DNA of 6,706 nucleotides from Alphaproteobacteria bacterium (GCA_947455695.1 CANGRN010000081.1:1-6706); one strand, 5' to 3'. Positions 1 to 6,533 are shown, numbered from the stretch's first letter. A program made the numbers and translations. The notes: generated by a model not told the origin, from the sequence alone.

Positions 1-966
1 ACATTTGTCTTCCGAGCCGAACACTTCGCGGATCGCCTCGATTTCCTTGATGTCGCCGACCGGTGTCGAAGTGGCATGCGGATTGATATAATCAATCTTG
101 CCATGATAGCCGCCCAGCGCCATTTTCATGCAGCGCACGGCCCCTTCGCCAGAAGGCGCAACCATGTCATAGCCATCGGAGGTGGCGCCATAGCCGATGA
201 TTTCGGCATAGATCTTGGCGCCGCGCGCCTTGGCGTGTTCAAGTTCTTCCAGCACCAGGATGCCGCCGCCGCCGCTGATGACGAAGCCGTCGCGGTCCTT
301 GTCATAGGCGCGCGAGGCGTTTTCCGGCGAGGCGTTATACTTGGACGACATCGCGCCCATGGCGTCGAACAGTTCGGACAGGGTCCAGTCCAACTCCTCG
401 CCGCCGCCGGCGAACATCATGTCCTGCTTGCCCCACTGGATCAGCTCGAAGGCGTTGCCGATGCAGTTGGCCGAGGTCGAGCAGGCCGAGGAGATGGAAT
501 AATTGTAGCCCTTGGTCTTGAACCAGGTGGACAGGTTGGCGCTGACGGTCGAGGACATCGCCTTGGGCACCGCAAAAGGTCCCACCCGCTTGGGCGAATT
601 GTTCTGGCGGGTAATGTCGGCAGCCTGCACGATGGCCTTGGTGCTGGGGCCGCCCGAGCCGACGATCAAGCCGGTGCGTGGATTGGAAATATCTTTTTCC
701 TCCAGCCCCGCATCGGCGATGGCCTGGTTCATCGCGACCCAGCAATAGCCGGCGCCGTCGCCCTGGAAGCGGCGGGCACGGCGGTCCACCACCTCATCCA
801 GGTTGATCTTCAGCGAGCCATGCACCTGGGAGCGAAAGCCCAGGCGAATATAATCTTCGGCAGCGACGATGCCCGAACGCGCATTGCGCAGGCTGTCGGT
901 GACTTCGTCGGCATTGTTGCCGATGGAAGAAACAATACCGAGGCCGGTAACGACCACTCTTCTCAT
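1..966 (-). CDS. fabB: Beta-ketoacyl-ACP synthase I, C-terminus cut off by window edge
   Basis: This enzyme condenses malonyl-ACP with acyl-ACP in the cytoplasmic type II fatty acid pathway and elongates the cis-3-decenoyl-ACP made by FabA, so it is needed for unsaturated fatty acids. The 322 residues inside the window begin [14 protein letters not shown], typical of KAS I. The nucleophile lies in SSACSTS with the cysteine at residue 162 (E. coli Cys163), and the first catalytic histidine is His297 in [11 protein letters not shown] (E. coli His298). The second catalytic His and the Lys lie beyond the left edge; about 80 residues should be missing given the roughly 406-residue family length. 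The ATG at 966 follows a GAGG Shine-Dalgarno and starts 16 bases after the fabA stop, so the two are cotranscribed. FabF is the nearest alternative, but the N-terminus and the position after fabA favour FabB. Confidence 0.95.
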   Translation of the reverse strand, partial: MRRVVVTGLGIVSSIGNNADEVTDSLRNARSGIVAAEDYIRLGFRSQVHGSLKINLDEVVDRRARRFQGDGAGYCWVAMNQAIADAGLEEKDISNPRTGLIVGSGGPSTKAIVQAADITRQNNSPKRVGPFAVPKAMSSTVSANLSTWFKTKGYNYSISSACSTSANCIGNAFELIQWGKQDMMFAGGGEELDWTLSELFDAMGAMSSKYNASPENASRAYDKDRDGFVISGGGGILVLEELEHAKARGAKIYAEIIGYGATSDGYDMVAPSGEGAVRCMKMALGGYHGKIDYINPHATSTPVGDIKEIEAIREVFGSEDKC

Positions 967-982
967 GCGATCCTCGAAAAAC

Positions 983-1537
983 TCAGGCGGAGGCGGGGGC
1001 CGGCTGGGCGGCAAGGGCGGCAGCCGCGTCGGTGATCAGGCCAACACGCAGGCCCTTGGCTTCATAAATGACCTTGCCGTCCACCTTCATGATGCCATCG
1101 GCGATGCCCAGCACCAGCTTGCGCATGATCACGCGCTTGAGGTTGACGATGTAGGTGATCTTCTTGGCGGTGGGCAGCACCATGCCGGTGAACTTTACCT
1201 CGTCCACGCCCAGGGCGCGGCCGCGGCCCAGGCCGCCCATCCAGCCCAGGAAGAAGCCGACCATCTGCCACAAGGCATCCAGGCCGAGGCACCCGGGCAT
1301 GACGGGGTCGCCTTCGAAATGGCATTTGAAGAACCAGAGGTCGGGGTTGATATCGAACTCGGCAATCATCTGGCCCTTGCCGTCCTCGCCGCCGTCGGCG
1401 GTGATGGAGGTGATGCGGTCGAACATCAGCATGGGGGGCAACGGAAGCTGGGGATTGCCCGGCCCGAACAGCTCGCCACGGGCACAGGCCAACAGGCCCT
1501 GAAGGTCATAACTGGATGGGCGCGACGGCTGGTCCAC
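983..1537 (-). CDS. fabA: 3-hydroxydecanoyl-ACP dehydratase/isomerase
   Basis: FabA dehydrates 3-hydroxydecanoyl-ACP and isomerises trans-2- to cis-3-decenoyl-ACP, the branch point to unsaturated fatty acids. The 184-residue hot-dog-fold protein has the signature [20 protein letters not shown] at 72-91, giving catalytic His73 and Asp87 with the same 14-residue spacing as E. coli His70 and Asp84. Length is slightly above the usual 170 or so because of a short Ala/Pro-rich C-terminal tail. The start is GTG: an in-frame TAG lies a few codons upstream with no ATG between, and AAGGAAG sits 8 bases before the GTG. It is the first gene of a fabA-fabB operon and is divergent from irr. FabZ is excluded by the GDPVMPG...LDALWQ form of the motif and the fabB partner. 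Confidence 0.96.
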   Translation of the reverse strand: MDQPSRPSSYDLQGLLACARGELFGPGNPQLPLPPMLMFDRITSITADGGEDGKGQMIAEFDINPDLWFFKCHFEGDPVMPGCLGLDALWQMVGFFLGWMGGLGRGRALGVDEVKFTGMVLPTAKKITYIVNLKRVIMRKLVLGIADGIMKVDGKVIYEAKGLRVGLITDAAAALAAQPAPASA

Positions 1538-1545
1538 GGGCGGTT

Positions 1546-1552
1546 CTTCCTT
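1546..1552 (-). promoter_or_regulatory. Ribosome binding site for the GTG start of fabA
   Basis: On the minus strand the sequence AAGGAAG lies 8 bases before the GTG at 1537. No in-frame ATG exists between the upstream in-frame TAG and this GTG, so this site decides the start. Confidence 0.7.
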
Positions 1553-1572
1553 GAAAACACTCTAGAAACTAC

Positions 1573-1631
1573 GGCGTTTCCTTGGGGGTTCCCTACCCGA
1601 AAACGGGGGGGCGGGCTACCTCTGAAACGCC
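1573..1631. repeat. 8-bp inverted repeat in the fabA leader
   Basis: GGCGTTTC at 1573-1580 is an exact inverted copy of GAAACGCC at 1624-1631, separated by 43 bases that include a G-rich run and a small CCCG-AAAA-CGGG hairpin (1596-1607). It lies between the Irr-like palindrome and the fabA start, so it would fall in the fabA promoter or 5' untranslated region. It could be a paired operator for a fatty-acid regulator, an RNA long-range stem, or chance; nothing in the sequence decides. Confidence 0.3.
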
Positions 1632-1635
1632 AAGC

Positions 1636-1665
1636 TTGTTGCTTAGAAAGATTCTAACATATAAC
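1636..1665 (+). promoter_or_regulatory. Probable irr promoter (-35/-10)
   Basis: A weak -35 (TTGTTG, 1636-1641) and a good -10 (TATAAC, 1660-1665, five of six consensus matches) are spaced by 18 bases. Transcription would begin near 1672, leaving a leader of about 65 bases before the irr ATG. The Irr-like palindrome at 1643-1657 fills the spacer almost exactly, the classical geometry for repression of a promoter, here consistent with autoregulation. The pairing is by eye. Confidence 0.5.
1643..1657. promoter_or_regulatory. Irr operator (ICE-like palindrome) between irr and fabA
   Basis: The 15-base element is a perfect palindrome, TTAGAA-N3-TTCTAA with central AGA. It matches the iron control element core reported for Irr in rhizobia, as I recall that consensus. 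It lies 80 bases upstream of the irr ATG and about 105 bases upstream of the fabA GTG, within the spacer of the likely irr promoter. On the minus strand it contains TAGAAT (1656-1651), a candidate -10 for fabA with five of six matches, although no good -35 accompanies it. The same 6-3-6 architecture recurs before the rubrerythrin gene. Confidence 0.75.
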
Positions 1666-1737
1666 CTTCATAGTCTAGCAGGGTTGCCGCCCCCCTTACA
1701 GTATTGGGCCGGCAGCGCGGTACGAGGAAAACGGCCC

Positions 1738-2169
1738 ATGGCCAAAGCATTGCGCGAACCGAAGGACACGAGCGCCCAGGCCATTGCGCGCCTGCGCGAA
1801 GCTGGCCTGCGGCCCACCCGCCAGCGGGTGGAGCTTGCGGGTGTGCTGTTCCAGAGCGGCGACCGGCATGTGACGGCCGAAAGCCTGCATGACGAAGTCG
1901 CCCAGACCGGCGTGAAGGTTTCGCTGGCCACCGTCTACAACACCCTGCACCAGTTCACCGAGGCGGGCCTGCTGCGGCAGGTGATCGTGGATGCGGCGCG
2001 CAGCTATTTCGACACCAACACCGGCGACCACCAGCATTTCTTTGTCGAAAAAGAAGGCCTGCTGATCGACATTCCCGGCGAAAGCATCGCGGTGGCGGGC
2101 GTTCCGGCGCCGCCGGCCGGCCTGTCCGTCGACCGCGTCGATGTCGTGGTGCGCGTACGGCGTAACTGA
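1738..2169 (+). CDS. irr: Irr, Fur-family iron/heme response regulator
   Basis: Irr is the alphaproteobacterial Fur-superfamily protein that under iron limitation binds ICE sites, mostly repressing iron-using and storage genes, and loses activity when heme is available. The 143-residue protein has the winged-helix N-terminal half (about 1-85) with the recognition segment VSLATVYNTLHQFTEAGLLR at 61-80, and a C-terminal dimerisation half with FDTNTGDHQHFF. The family's HHH heme/metal site is here His98-Gln99-His100. The protein has no cysteine, so it lacks both the N-terminal GCPWHD heme motif of Bradyrhizobium Irr and the CxxC zinc motifs of Fur. The end, VDRVDVVVRVRR, is typical of Irr. The ATG at 1738 follows GAGGAAA at good spacing; upstream in-frame starts would add leader sequence unlike the family. 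Two ICE-like sites flank the gene. Confidence 0.93.
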   Translation: MAKALREPKDTSAQAIARLREAGLRPTRQRVELAGVLFQSGDRHVTAESLHDEVAQTGVKVSLATVYNTLHQFTEAGLLRQVIVDAARSYFDTNTGDHQHFFVEKEGLLIDIPGESIAVAGVPAPPAGLSVDRVDVVVRVRRN

Positions 2170-2173
2170 GCGA

Positions 2174-2206
2174 CCGCGAACCCGAGCGGTAGCGAGGGCC
2201 TCGCGG
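2174..2206. repeat. Hairpin-forming GC-rich element after irr
   Basis: CCGCGA (2174-2179) pairs with TCGCGG (2201-2206), and inside it CCC (2181-2183) can pair with GGG (2196-2198) across a small asymmetric bulge. The loop contains GAGCGGTAGCGAG, resembling dispersed intergenic REP-like units. It begins five bases after the irr stop. No T-tract follows, so it is a poor intrinsic terminator; an mRNA 3'-end structure or a repeat unit are both possible. Confidence 0.35.
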
Positions 2207-2220
2207 CGCGACCATTTAAA

Positions 2221-2240
2221 GACTCCGCATCCTGCGAGTC
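2221..2240 (+). terminator. Possible irr terminator hairpin, no T-tract
   Basis: GACTC(C)GCA at 2221-2229 pairs with TGCGAGTC at 2233-2240: eight base pairs with one bulged C and a three-base loop. The following sequence ATTCTCAC is not a T-run, so intrinsic termination is doubtful. It lies 11 bases upstream of the second ICE-like palindrome. Confidence 0.3.
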
Positions 2241-2251
2241 ATTCTCACAGT

Positions 2252-2266
2252 TTAGAATGGTTCTAA
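2252..2266. promoter_or_regulatory. Irr operator (ICE-like palindrome) before the rubrerythrin operon
   Basis: This is a second perfect TTAGAA-N3-TTCTAA palindrome, central TGG, 65 bases upstream of the rubrerythrin ATG. It has the same 6-3-6 design as the site in the irr-fabA region and a different spacer, so the arms are what is conserved. It makes the rubrerythrin operon a likely Irr target, fitting what is known of Irr control over iron-rich proteins. It overlaps a candidate -10 (TCTAAT, 2262-2267) and ends four bases before a perfect TTGACA. Confidence 0.75.
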
Positions 2267-2270
2267 TTCG

Positions 2271-2276
2271 TTGACA
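2271..2276 (+). promoter_or_regulatory. Consensus -35 hexamer upstream of rubrerythrin
   Basis: TTGACA is an exact -35 consensus, but the sequence 16-19 bases downstream (around 2293-2299) has no convincing -10. The competing arrangement uses TCTAAT at 2262-2267 as -10 inside the ICE, but then the -35 is poor. Which is used decides whether Irr binding would block or sit upstream of RNA polymerase. Confidence 0.4.
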
Positions 2277-2331
2277 GGCCCTGTCCGCGGGGCCAATCTC
2301 GCGCCGGAATTTTTCACCACAGGAGGCGCAT

Positions 2332-2754
2332 ATGCCCGCACTCAAGAACACCAAGACCTGGGAAAACCTGAAAGAGGCCTTTGCCGGCGAAAGCCAGGCC
2401 AACCGCCGCTATCTCTACTTCGCGCAGAAGGCCGACGTGGAAGGCCACAATGACGTTGCCGCCGTGTTCCGCTCGACCGCGGAAGGCGAAACCGGCCATG
2501 CCCATGGTCACCTGGAATATCTGGAAGAAGTGGGCGATCCGGCGACCGGCGAGCCGATCGGCGCCACCGACGCCAACCTCAAGGCCTCCATCGCGGGCGA
2601 AACCCATGAATATACCGACATGTATCCGGGCATGGCCAAGACCGCGCGCACCGAAGGCTTTGACGAAATCGCCGACTGGTTCGAGACCCTGGCCAAGGCC
2701 GAAAAGTCCCATGCCGGCCGCTTCCAGAAGGCGCTCGACACTCTGGGCAAGTAA
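2332..2754 (+). CDS. rbr: Rubrerythrin-family protein without rubredoxin domain
   Basis: Rubrerythrins are cytoplasmic diiron proteins that reduce hydrogen peroxide. This 140-residue protein is a single ferritin-like four-helix bundle. The diiron ligands can be placed by comparison with the 191-residue Desulfovibrio protein: Glu20, Glu53 and His56 (EGETGH), Glu90 and Glu93 (GETHEY), Glu124 and His127 (EKSH). There is no CxxC and no cysteine at all, so the C-terminal rubredoxin that normally delivers electrons is absent. The ATG follows AGGAGG at 2321-2326 with five bases between, an excellent site suggesting high expression. It is the first gene of an operon with an iron-sulfur protein and DUF3501, and an ICE-like site lies upstream. 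A ferritin-like or bacterioferritin role is less likely given the ligand pattern. Confidence 0.92.
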   Translation: MPALKNTKTWENLKEAFAGESQANRRYLYFAQKADVEGHNDVAAVFRSTAEGETGHAHGHLEYLEEVGDPATGEPIGATDANLKASIAGETHEYTDMYPGMAKTARTEGFDEIADWFETLAKAEKSHAGRFQKALDTLGK

Positions 2755-2772
2755 GTCTTTTTGCGAATGAAC

Positions 2773-2808
2773 ATGGCCGCGCGAAGAAATTTGCGCGGCC
2801 ATTCTTTT
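2773..2808 (+). terminator. Strong hairpin with T-rich tail between rubrerythrin and the Fe-S gene
   Basis: ATGGCCGCGC (2773-2782) pairs perfectly with GCGCGGCCAT (2793-2802). The stem can continue through a G-U and two A-U pairs to a GAAA tetraloop at 2786-2789, for about 13 pairs in all. TCTTTTCT follows (2803-2810). This has the form of an intrinsic terminator but lies inside the presumed operon, ending only about 14 bases before the next start. It probably acts as a partial terminator or mRNA 3' stabiliser, giving more rubrerythrin than downstream protein. Confidence 0.75.
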
Positions 2809-2822
2809 CTGGAACGGACCGC

Positions 2823-4160
2823 ATGACCGGTGAAGGCAGCCTGGGTGCACCCACCCGCGAAATCATCAAGTGGCAGGATCCGGACTTTGCCGATGAGGCC
2901 AAGCTGGATGCGGAGATGCGCCGCGTCTTCGACATCTGCCATGGCTGCCGCCGCTGTTTCAATCTGTGCGATTCCTTCCCGCGCCTGTTCGATCTGATCG
3001 ACAATAGCCCGACCGAAGAGGTCGAGCATCTGAAGTCCGAGGAATTCAAGCCGGTCGTGGAAGCCTGCACGCTTTGCGACATGTGCTTCATGACCAAGTG
3101 TCCTTACGTGCCGCCGCATCCCTTCATGCTGGATTTTCCGCACCTGATGCTGCGTCACCGCTTTGTCGAGGCGAAGAAAGGCAACACGGAATTCGTGCAA
3201 CGCCAGCTGGCCGAAATGGACCGCAACGGCACGCTCGCAGGCCCCATTGCGCCGCTGGTCAACTGGGCGTCGGACAAAAACAACAAGCTGACGCGGCCGG
3301 TGATGGAAGCGGTGGCCGGCATCGACGCCAAGGCCACATTGCCCAAGTTCACCAGCCGCACCTTTGTCAGCCAGGCCAAGCATGAAGCCGGCACGATCAA
3401 CAGCGCCGCGCCCGCCTTCGGCAAGCGCAAGGCCGCGCTCTATGCCACCTGCTTCGTCAACTACAACAAGCCCGAAACCGGCATGGATGCCCGCGCCGTG
3501 CTGAACCATATCGGGGTCGAGACAAAGGTCGCCTATCCCGGCTGCTGCGGCATGCCGTTCCTGGAACAGGCGGAGCTGGCGCGGGTCGCGGAGAATGCCG
3601 CCAAGGTGTCGAAGGAGCTCTGCAAGCTGATCGATGACGGCTACGATATCGTAGCCCTGACCGCCAGTTGCGGGTTGATGCTGAAATTCGAATGGGCGCT
3701 GATCTGCCCCGACAATCCCGACGTCAAGCGCGTGCAGGAAAACACCTTCGACATTGACGAATATGTCGTGGACGTCGCCAAGAAGGATGGATTGCCAACC
3801 GGCATGACCGCCCTGCCCGAAGGTGTCACCGTCCACCTGGCCTGCCACGCCCGCGCCCAGAATATGGGCCCCAAGGCGGCGGAGATGCTCAAGATGATAC
3901 CCGACACGCCGGTGGATGTGGTCGAGCGCTGCTCCGGCCATGGCGGCACTTTTGGCGTGGTCAAGCCGACCCATGACGTGGGCGTGAAAGTCGGCAAGCC
4001 GGTGTTCAAGGCGGTCAATGCCAAGGCGCGCGGCCATATCGTGTCGGATTGCCCGCTGGCCGCGGTGCACATCATGGCGCACACCGATACGCCGGCGAAG
4101 GAACCGGAACATCCCATCCAGATCATGGCCAGAGCCTTCGGGTTGAAAAAAGATGTCTGA
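2823..4160 (+). CDS. GlpC/HdrD-like Fe-S protein with two CCG-type domains
   Basis: The 445-residue protein belongs to the heterodisulfide reductase/GlpC-like group that moves electrons between a dehydrogenase or quinone and a partner. Two [4Fe-4S] motifs lie near the N-terminus: [11 protein letters not shown] (Cys39, 42, 45, 49) and [13 protein letters not shown] (Cys82, 85, 88, 93), the second with an extra residue before its last Cys. The first CCG domain has Cys210, the GCCGMP pair Cys241-Cys242, and Cys283; the second is reduced to Cys341, Cys370 in [11 protein letters not shown], and Cys410. No flavin domain or membrane helix is visible, so its electron donor must be another protein. 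ATG 2823 has a modest GGAACGG site. It overlaps DUF3501 by eight bases. It is not GlpC proper because no glpA/glpB accompanies it; the rubrerythrin-DUF3501 context suggests electron supply to rubrerythrin, an inference. Confidence 0.85.
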   Translation: MTGEGSLGAPTREIIKWQDPDFADEAKLDAEMRRVFDICHGCRRCFNLCDSFPRLFDLIDNSPTEEVEHLKSEEFKPVVEACTLCDMCFMTKCPYVPPHPFMLDFPHLMLRHRFVEAKKGNTEFVQRQLAEMDRNGTLAGPIAPLVNWASDKNNKLTRPVMEAVAGIDAKATLPKFTSRTFVSQAKHEAGTINSAAPAFGKRKAALYATCFVNYNKPETGMDARAVLNHIGVETKVAYPGCCGMPFLEQAELARVAENAAKVSKELCKLIDDGYDIVALTASCGLMLKFEWALICPDNPDVKRVQENTFDIDEYVVDVAKKDGLPTGMTALPEGVTVHLACHARAQNMGPKAAEMLKMIPDTPVDVVERCSGHGGTFGVVKPTHDVGVKVGKPVFKAVNAKARGHIVSDCPLAAVHIMAHTDTPAKEPEHPIQIMARAFGLKKDV

Positions 4161-4746
4161 AGAGATGCGTAGGATCACCCCGGCCGATATCCTGTCGCCG
4201 GGCGAATATGACCAGCAGCGCAAGGCGCTGAAGGCCAACCTGATCCCCATGAAGAAGCTGCGCCGAATCGAGGTGGGCCCCTTCGCCACTTTCTATTTCG
4301 AGAATTACGCCACCATGTGGCTGCAGGTGCAGGAAATGCTGCGCATCGAAAAAGGCGGCGACGAGCAGATTCCCGGCGAGCTGGCGGCCTACAATCCCCT
4401 GATCCCGCAAGGCGACGAGCTGATTGCCACCATGATGCTGGAGATCGAGGACGAGAAGCGCCGCAATGCCGTGCTGCTGACCCTGGGGGGCATCGAGGAA
4501 ACCGTGTTCATGGAAATCGGCGGCGATGTCATCCGCGCCACCCCCACCGAATATGACGACCGCACCACCGCGGACGGCAAGACATCGTCGGTCCATTGGC
4601 TGCGTTTCAAGCTGACCGCGGACCAGATCGCGCATTTCCGGAACGGCACCGAGCGGGTGGTGCTGGGCGTCTCGCATCCCCATTACGGCCATATGGCGGT
4701 GCTGACAGCCGAAGCGCGCACCGCGCTGGCGAAGGACTTCGCTTAA
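4153..4746 (+). CDS. DUF3501 family protein
   Basis: I recognise this 197-residue protein as DUF3501, of unknown function, a family I associate with neighbouring rubrerythrin and Fe-S genes. It is soluble-looking, without signal peptide or membrane segment, and has no cysteine. The segments that look most family-like are [20 protein letters not shown] (47-66), [10 protein letters not shown] (78-87), [12 protein letters not shown] (141-152) and HPHYGHM (175-181). The last offers three histidines (175, 177, 180) that could bind metal, which is inference. The ATG at 4153 overlaps the end of the Fe-S gene by eight bases, implying translational coupling; another in-frame ATG at 4165 is possible. 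Because it is coupled to the Fe-S gene, a role in assembling or partnering that protein or rubrerythrin is the simplest guess. Confidence 0.85.
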   Translation: MSEEMRRITPADILSPGEYDQQRKALKANLIPMKKLRRIEVGPFATFYFENYATMWLQVQEMLRIEKGGDEQIPGELAAYNPLIPQGDELIATMMLEIEDEKRRNAVLLTLGGIEETVFMEIGGDVIRATPTEYDDRTTADGKTSSVHWLRFKLTADQIAHFRNGTERVVLGVSHPHYGHMAVLTAEARTALAKDFA

Positions 4747-6533
4747 AACTGAACGCGCCCGGCGATGATGTCCGCGTGGCGCTCCCGTGTCAGGCGCTCG
4801 TAGGCGCCAGTGTCCGGGTCCATCACATACAGCGGATCGGCGATGGCCGAGGGATCAAAGCCCTCGCGCACCAGGTCCACCTTGCGCTGCTTGAAGGTGC
4901 CGGTGACATCGATGCGCGGTGACAGGCGCAGGAAGATCGGCCGCGCATAGGGCGCCAGCCGGTGGCGCAGATGCTCCGGCAGCCGGTCCAGCTGGAAATC
5001 GCCGTCCACCACCAGCGACGCCATGCCGGCGCGGCCATCCATGCCGGGCACGGTCACGCCATAGACATTGGCTTCCAGGATGCCGGGCTCGGCCGCCAGC
5101 GCTTCGCCCACTTCGCCGGTGGAGACATTCTCGCCCTTCCAGCGGAACGTGTCGCCGATGCGATCGACAAAATAGAAATAGCCGTGCGTGTCGCGGCGCA
5201 TCAGGTCGCCGGTGCGAAACCAGGTATCGCCTTTCTGGAAGACGTCGCGCAGCATCTTCTTGTCGCTTTCGGCGCGGTTGGTATAGCCCTCGAACTCGCG
5301 CCCCGCGCGCTTGGACATGCCGCCGATCGCCTCGCCCACTTCGTCGGCCTGGCATTCGATGCAGAGACCGTCGGGTCCGCGCACCGGCATTTCCTTTTCC
5401 ACGTCAAAGCGCACCACGCGGGATGGCAGCAGCCATTCCAGGTAATCGGGCACCCGGCCCACCGCGCCCACCGTGCCGTCGTAATTCAGCATCGAGACAT
5501 TGCTTTCGGTGGCGCCGTAGAACTCCACGATGCGGGGAATCGCGAAGCGCTCCTGGAACTGGCGCCAGATTTCAGGCCGCAATCCGTTGCCCGTGATGGC
5601 GCGGACCTTGTGACCGCGCTCCAGCGGCGAGGACGGCGCGTTCAGCAAATAGCGGCACAGCTCGCCGATATACTCGAACATGGTGGCGCCGTAGGTGTGC
5701 ACATCGCTCCAGAACTCATGCACCGAGAATTTGCGCTTGATGATCAGTGCCCCGCCCGACAGGAAGGCCAGTCCCACCGCGCACACCCCACCGGTAGAAT
5801 GATAGAGCGGCAAGGGATCATAGATGCGGTCGCTGGCGTTGGGCCGCAGCGCCCCGACAAAGCCGGTCATCATGAACAGCATGCGCATATGGCTGAAATT
5901 GGCTGCCTTGGGCAGGCCGGTGGTGCCCGACGTATAGATGAAGAAGGCACGATCCTTCAGCGTGACGCCTTCGCGCGCCGCTTTGCCGGGCGATTGCTCC
6001 GACGCCGCCGCCAGTGCGCTGGTGAGATTGCCGGCCTCGCCGTCCAGCGGATCGACACCTTCGACCCACAGGGCGGGCGGCGCCTCGAACGGCGCATCCA
6101 GGAAATTGCGCACCAGCTCGGCGCCGACAATGGCGTGGCGCGCACCCGAGACATTGATGGAATGGGCCAGGGCCGCGCCCACCAGGTTGATATTGATCAG
6201 CGCCACCTGCGCCCCGACCTTGAACATGCCCAGCCAGGCGCAGATGAAGTCGGGCCGGTTTTCCATCAGCAGCGCCACCGGCGTACCGCGCCCAATACCT
6301 TGTGCCATGGCCCAATGGGCATAGCGGTTGGCGCGGCCGTCCAGCTGCGCGTAGGTCATCACTTGATCTTGAAAAAGGATCGCCGCGTTGCCGGGCCGCG
6401 CCCGCGCCTGACCCTCCACGATGTCCACGATGCTGCGGGTGGAATGGGGCTTGACCAGGCGCAGCAGCCACAAGGTGCGCGCGATGCTGCCCAGATAGAT
6501 GGCTTCGCGCTTGACCGCGCTTATGAGGCCCAA
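4743..6533 (-). CDS. Long-chain acyl-CoA synthetase, FATP (SLC27-like) type
   Basis: This AMP-forming ligase should activate long- or very-long-chain fatty acids to acyl-CoA at the inner membrane face. The 596-residue length fits the FATP-like bacterial group. ANL-superfamily motifs appear in order: YTSGTTGLPKA at 200-210 (ATP-binding loop), YGATES at 339-344, TGDL at 441-444, DRIGDTFRWKGENVST at 457-472, and TGTFKQRKVDL with likely catalytic Lys548. The N-terminus has a mildly hydrophobic arginine-rich stretch, possibly membrane-associating. The start is TTG: an in-frame TAG lies upstream with no ATG between, and GGGAG sits seven bases before it. It converges on the DUF3501 gene, sharing a four-base TTAA that holds both stops. 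Substrate range cannot be read from sequence; bile-acid or carnitine CoA ligase relatives are the alternatives. Confidence 0.92.
   Translation of the reverse strand: MGLISAVKREAIYLGSIARTLWLLRLVKPHSTRSIVDIVEGQARARPGNAAILFQDQVMTYAQLDGRANRYAHWAMAQGIGRGTPVALLMENRPDFICAWLGMFKVGAQVALININLVGAALAHSINVSGARHAIVGAELVRNFLDAPFEAPPALWVEGVDPLDGEAGNLTSALAAASEQSPGKAAREGVTLKDRAFFIYTSGTTGLPKAANFSHMRMLFMMTGFVGALRPNASDRIYDPLPLYHSTGGVCAVGLAFLSGGALIIKRKFSVHEFWSDVHTYGATMFEYIGELCRYLLNAPSSPLERGHKVRAITGNGLRPEIWRQFQERFAIPRIVEFYGATESNVSMLNYDGTVGAVGRVPDYLEWLLPSRVVRFDVEKEMPVRGPDGLCIECQADEVGEAIGGMSKRAGREFEGYTNRAESDKKMLRDVFQKGDTWFRTGDLMRRDTHGYFYFVDRIGDTFRWKGENVSTGEVGEALAAEPGILEANVYGVTVPGMDGRAGMASLVVDGDFQLDRLPEHLRHRLAPYARPIFLRLSPRIDVTGTFKQRKVDLVREGFDPSAIADPLYVMDPDTGAYERLTRERHADIIAGRVQF

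Noticed and set aside
1596..1607. CCCG-AAAA-CGGG hairpin as a terminator
   Set aside because: The stem is four base pairs, no T-tract follows on either strand, and it lies in the leader of fabA rather than after a gene.
76..1657. Long plus-strand open frames opposite fabB and fabA
   Set aside because: FabA and FabB motifs with correctly spaced active-site residues are on the minus strand; the plus frames show only Gly/Ala/His-rich shadow sequence.
1582..1737. N-terminal extension of irr by 52 codons to an upstream ATG
   Set aside because: It would translate through the palindrome and promoter hexamers and add sequence absent from Irr proteins; the ATG at 1738 has a proper GAGGAAA site.
2277..2294. 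GGCCC/GGGCC inverted repeat in the rubrerythrin leader as a riboswitch or operator
   Set aside because: A five-pair GC stem with an eight-base loop is expected by chance in such sequence and matches no riboswitch I know.
2508..4289. 593-codon open frame on the minus strand opposite the rubrerythrin and Fe-S genes
   Set aside because: The plus-strand frames here encode recognisable proteins with intact motifs, whereas this frame yields a His/Arg/Gly-rich low-sense protein typical of antisense frames in GC-rich DNA.
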